This document shows positions 61,766 through 64,000 of a stretch of 64,000 nucleotides of DNA, in pieces. Location: positions 766,237 through 830,236 of the forward strand of contig NZ_CAMZOK010000003.1 of assembly GCF_947331465.1 (NCBI RefSeq), given 5' to 3'. Source of the DNA: Shimia sp. Alg240-R146 (GTDB taxonomy: Bacteria; Pseudomonadota; Alphaproteobacteria; Rhodobacterales; Rhodobacteraceae). Under the pieces are notes generated by a model. The model saw nothing but the letters and a program-made list of their open reading frames with translations, made no database searches and was not told the origin of the DNA. Position 1 is the stretch's first letter, and every line of letters starts with the position of its first letter. Made by a program: the position numbers and the translations under genes.

Positions 61766-61791
61766 GTACCGGTGGATTTGCAAACCGGTAC
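61766..61791 (-). other. Hairpin downstream of aldehyde dehydrogenase stop
   Basis: GTACCGGT (61766-61773) and ACCGGTAC (61784-61791) form a perfect 8-bp stem with a 10-nt loop, immediately ahead of the terminator. Possibly part of a double-hairpin 3' end. Confidence 0.5.
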
Positions 61792-61808
61792 GGAAGTGTA
61801 CTTTTGTC

Positions 61809-63293
61809 CTACAAGTCAGGCATGTTCTGGTAGCTGACCGGCCGCAAGAAGCGACGAATCGACATGGTGCCCACCGAGGTCGCGCCAAAGTTGGTCGAGG
61901 CCGGATAGGGCCCGCCATGCACCATTGCGTCACAAACCTCGACGCCGGTCGGAAACCCGTTGGCCAGAACCCGACCCGCCTTGCGTTCCAAAACCGGCAA
62001 CAGGCGCCGTGCTTCGCAATGGTCGGACTCGTCCATTTGCAGGGTGCAGGTCAACTGACCGTGCAACGCTTTGGCCAACGCCAGCCGCTCTTCGTCATTT
62101 TCGACAGTCACAACCAGGCCCAATGGGCCAAAGACCTCCTCCCCCAGTGCTTCATCCTCAAGCCAGGCTTTCGCCGTTGCTTGAAACAGCTGCGGCGTTG
62201 CTTCTCGCGGCCCGCCGGTCGTTGCCAACACCTGCCTGACGCCTTTGGCTCCGGCCAATTGAGCCGTGCCAATGCGATAGGCCGATGCAATCCCATCGGT
62301 TAGCATGGTTTGCGCTGCGACTGCTTCAAGCGCATCGCTCGCTGCTGTGACAAAAGCTTCGGCTTCTGCGCCTTGCCGTAGGACTGCGATCCCGGGATTC
62401 GTGCAAAATTGCCCTGCCCCCATGGTCAATGACGCCGCCCAGCCCACTGCAATTTCATTGCCGCGCGCTGACAGGGCTCCATCCATCACAAACATCGGGT
62501 TGACCGAGCCAAGTTCCCCAAAGAACGGGATCGGCTCCGCGCGCGACGCGCAAAGATCAAACAAGGCGCGACCGCCCCCCAAGGATCCGGTGAAGCCAAC
62601 CGCGCGAATTAGCGGATGCTGCACCAGAGCTTGGCCGACCGCGCGGTTGCCCCCTTGTATCTGGCTGAACACGCCCGGATGCAAGTCGCAGACTTTTATC
62701 GCCGCATTGATGGCCTGTGCGACGATATCAGACACGCCAGGGTGGGCAGAGTGGCCTTTGACCACAACCGGACAGCCAGCTGCCAACGCCGCTGCGGTGT
62801 CGCCGCCCGCGGTCGAGAACGCGAGCGGGAAGTTAGATGCACCAAAAACCGCCACTGGTCCAATCGGGCGCTGCTTCAGCCGAATATCCGGCCGTGGCAA
62901 CGGTGCGCGATCTGGCATCGCGGGGTCATGACGTTCATCAAGATATGCGCCCGCCTCAATGTAATCCGCAAACAGGCGCAACTGACCTGTGGTTCGCCCC
63001 CGCTCACCTTCCAACCGAGCTTCGGGCAGGCCGGTTTCCTTTACGCCCATTGCGGTAATTTCAGCGTCGCGTTTTTCGATCTGGTTCGCAATTTCCCGAA
63101 GAAAGGCCGCGCGTGTTGCGTCGTCGGAATATCCGAAACTCCAAAACGCGGCTTCGGCTTCTTCGCAAGCGCGGGCCACATCTGCCACGGTGCCGCGCGC
63201 GAAATGGTCTGAGTCACCTTGTACCGGTTCGTTGGCAAAAGTTTCGTCGCCGCCAGTCCAGTCGCCGGCAATCAGGTGTTTTCCGATCAGCAT
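61809..63293 (-). CDS. Aldehyde dehydrogenase, 2,5-dioxovalerate (alpha-ketoglutarate semialdehyde) dehydrogenase-like
   Basis: The 494-aa NAD(P)-dependent enzyme has nucleophile Cys297 in GAGQFCTNPG and general base Glu260 in FFGELGS. The cofactor loop is VGFTGSLGGGRALFDL. The opening LIGKHLIAGDW and PVAVFGASNFPLAFSTAGGDTAAALAAGCPVVVKGHSAHPG matches the group containing alpha-ketoglutarate semialdehyde dehydrogenases of sugar-acid and hydroxyproline breakdown. It would yield 2-oxoglutarate as the last step of the pathway fed by the TRAP system. It is transcribed alone, with copy C of the 16-bp motif upstream. Confidence 0.88.
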   Translation of the reverse strand: MLIGKHLIAGDWTGGDETFANEPVQGDSDHFARGTVADVARACEEAEAAFWSFGYSDDATRAAFLREIANQIEKRDAEITAMGVKETGLPEARLEGERGRTTGQLRLFADYIEAGAYLDERHDPAMPDRAPLPRPDIRLKQRPIGPVAVFGASNFPLAFSTAGGDTAAALAAGCPVVVKGHSAHPGVSDIVAQAINAAIKVCDLHPGVFSQIQGGNRAVGQALVQHPLIRAVGFTGSLGGGRALFDLCASRAEPIPFFGELGSVNPMFVMDGALSARGNEIAVGWAASLTMGAGQFCTNPGIAVLRQGAEAEAFVTAASDALEAVAAQTMLTDGIASAYRIGTAQLAGAKGVRQVLATTGGPREATPQLFQATAKAWLEDEALGEEVFGPLGLVVTVENDEERLALAKALHGQLTCTLQMDESDHCEARRLLPVLERKAGRVLANGFPTGVEVCDAMVHGGPYPASTNFGATSVGTMSIRRFLRPVSYQNMPDL

Positions 63294-63436
63294 GATGTGT
63301 CCTCAAATTGTCAAAATGTAAGGTCTCTGAGTGCCAAATTCGCACCGACGTCATACCGACGCGATACCGTCGCGTTGCAGACAGGGACGTTTGGCCGTCA
63401 GTCACCACAGGAGACTGCAACCTGTCAATCATATTT

Positions 63437-63452
63437 TTACAAATTATTACAA
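63437..63452. promoter_or_regulatory. Shared 16-bp motif, copy C (aldehyde dehydrogenase promoter)
   Basis: TTACAAATTATTACAA, about 145-160 bp upstream of the start. It differs from copy B at one position. Confidence 0.65.
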
Positions 63453-63897
63453 CTTAGGAGGCTGTGGTAAATCGCGGTTTCTCAGAATGGGAATTCCGCA
63501 AACGCCTGCTGATAAACGCCAAAGGCCGCCCATCTTGACCAAAAATCCTCTGTGCGTCTTGAGCCGTGCCCTCGGCCATTTCAACCTCGCGTAGGGTGGC
63601 GTGGCTTCGCACCAATATGACTCAGCCATCGGGATCATTGGGGTCTTCTTCTAATCGGGCCACCAGCCCAGCGGCAGCTGATTTACTCGGCTTACGTAAC
63701 CTTAGAGACAGCGCAACTCGCCCTGCGTCTTGTCATTGGACGTGAGGTTGTATCTGGCTTGCTTGGGCCAAGCTCCAATTGGGGATATGCGATCAGGCGG
63801 AGCGGTGTTTCATTTCATAAATCAAAACCCACGCGCTTCAACCGGGTGCCAAAATACACACCTTCTATGTTGAAACAATGCTCCAGAAACAACAAAA

Positions 63898-63913
63898 CCG
63901 CCTCGGAGGGCGG
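63898..63913 (-). terminator. Rho-independent terminator of rRNA operon
   Basis: On the minus strand CCGCC and GGCGG form a GC stem with a 6-nt loop followed by TTTTGTTGTTT. It lies about 50 bp beyond the 5S 3' end. Confidence 0.75.
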
Positions 63914-63961
63914 CTTGGTTTCTAACATCGTTGAGAGATACGTTTACGAGGTCGTTTACTA

Positions 63962-64000
63962 GGTCTGGCGATGACCTACTCTCCCACACCTTAAGATGCA
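63962..64000 (-). rRNA. rrf: 5S ribosomal RNA, 3' end only
   Basis: Read on the minus strand, the last bases (GGTGTGGGAGAGTAGGTCAT then CGCCAGACC) are the conserved 3' arm of an alphaproteobacterial 5S rRNA. About 39 of roughly 115-120 nt are in the window; the rest, with 23S and 16S, would lie beyond the right edge. No fMet tRNA, common after 5S in this family, is found downstream. Confidence 0.85.

Larger units (their letters stand above)
63294..63961. other. Non-coding stretch between aldehyde dehydrogenase gene and rRNA operon
   Basis: About 670 bp. The left part (to about 63460) is the aldehyde dehydrogenase promoter region with motif copy C. From 63470 to 63890 I see only short open frames without homology or good ribosome sites, and no tRNA. 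The right part holds the rRNA terminator. Confidence 0.6.

Noticed and set aside
63640..63961. tRNA-fMet gene expected downstream of 5S in this family
   Set aside because: No cloverleaf or CAT anticodon arm could be found in the minus-strand sequence before the terminator.
63447..63962. Small open frames (63447-63638 minus, 63759-63962 plus) near the right edge
   Set aside because: No ribosome sites, no recognisable sequence, and the second runs into the rRNA terminator and the 5S end.
1..64000. Insertion sequences, prophage genes, integrase/attachment sites, CRISPR arrays
   Set aside because: No transposase, integrase or phage structural motifs and no regularly spaced repeat-spacer pattern were seen; the only tandem repeats are the three operator-like copies at 55026-55084.

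Overview
The window looks like chromosomal or chromid DNA of a Roseobacter-group alphaproteobacterium (Rhodobacteraceae). Reasons: dense high-GC coding with many 1-4 bp start/stop overlaps, Hint-domain and TRAP/TAXI proteins, several Gfo/Idh/MocA dehydrogenases, and a 5S rRNA 3' end of alphaproteobacterial type on the minus strand at the right edge. The genus cannot be named from the sequence alone. No insertion sequence, prophage, CRISPR array or tRNA gene was seen.

1-9.5 kb: end of a hybrid polyketide/nonribosomal peptide locus. It holds the C-terminal part of a type I PKS (KR-DH-carrier-TE), a GT2 glycosyltransferase, a 1552-aa NRPS with an N-terminal formyltransferase domain and a luciferase-like monooxygenase inserted into its adenylation domain, and a phosphopantetheinyl transferase. 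All four genes overlap by 1-4 bp. 9.6-28.2 kb: an exopolysaccharide locus with Wzz-like chain-length protein, ExoY-like initiating sugar transferase, Wzy/ligase-like membrane protein, acetyl- and acyltransferases, GMC oxidoreductase, SDR, WecG-type, GT4 and GT2 glycosyltransferases, Gfo/Idh and epimerase enzymes (separate and fused), a LamG-Hint secreted protein, and a CpsD-like ATPase whose P-loop has lost its lysine.

28.7-36.0 kb: an agmatine deiminase pathway operon in the order putrescine carbamoyltransferase, carbamate kinase, APC antiporter, agmatine deiminase, second APC transporter, LysR regulator. Agmatine would be converted to putrescine with ATP gain and exchanged across the membrane. 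Strong hairpins lie between most of the genes.

36.1-45.5 kb: a divergent nine-gene locus of almost entirely exported proteins. It has two caspase-family proteases, a DUF4384-like protein, an OmpA-like protein, an orphan TAXI-type solute-binding protein and four proteins of unknown family. I regard this as the best candidate for an undescribed system: a periplasmic caspase module.

45.5-63.3 kb: catabolism and housekeeping. It contains a choline-dehydrogenase-like GMC enzyme, an unusually long glutamyl-tRNA synthetase, a CUT2-type sugar ABC operon with Gfo/Idh and TIM-barrel enzymes facing a LacI regulator across three tandem operator-like repeats, and a TRAP/RraA-like/GntR/SDR/aldehyde dehydrogenase sugar-acid module whose three promoter regions share a 16-bp motif. 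63.3-64.0 kb: non-coding sequence leading to an rRNA operon terminator and the 5S end.
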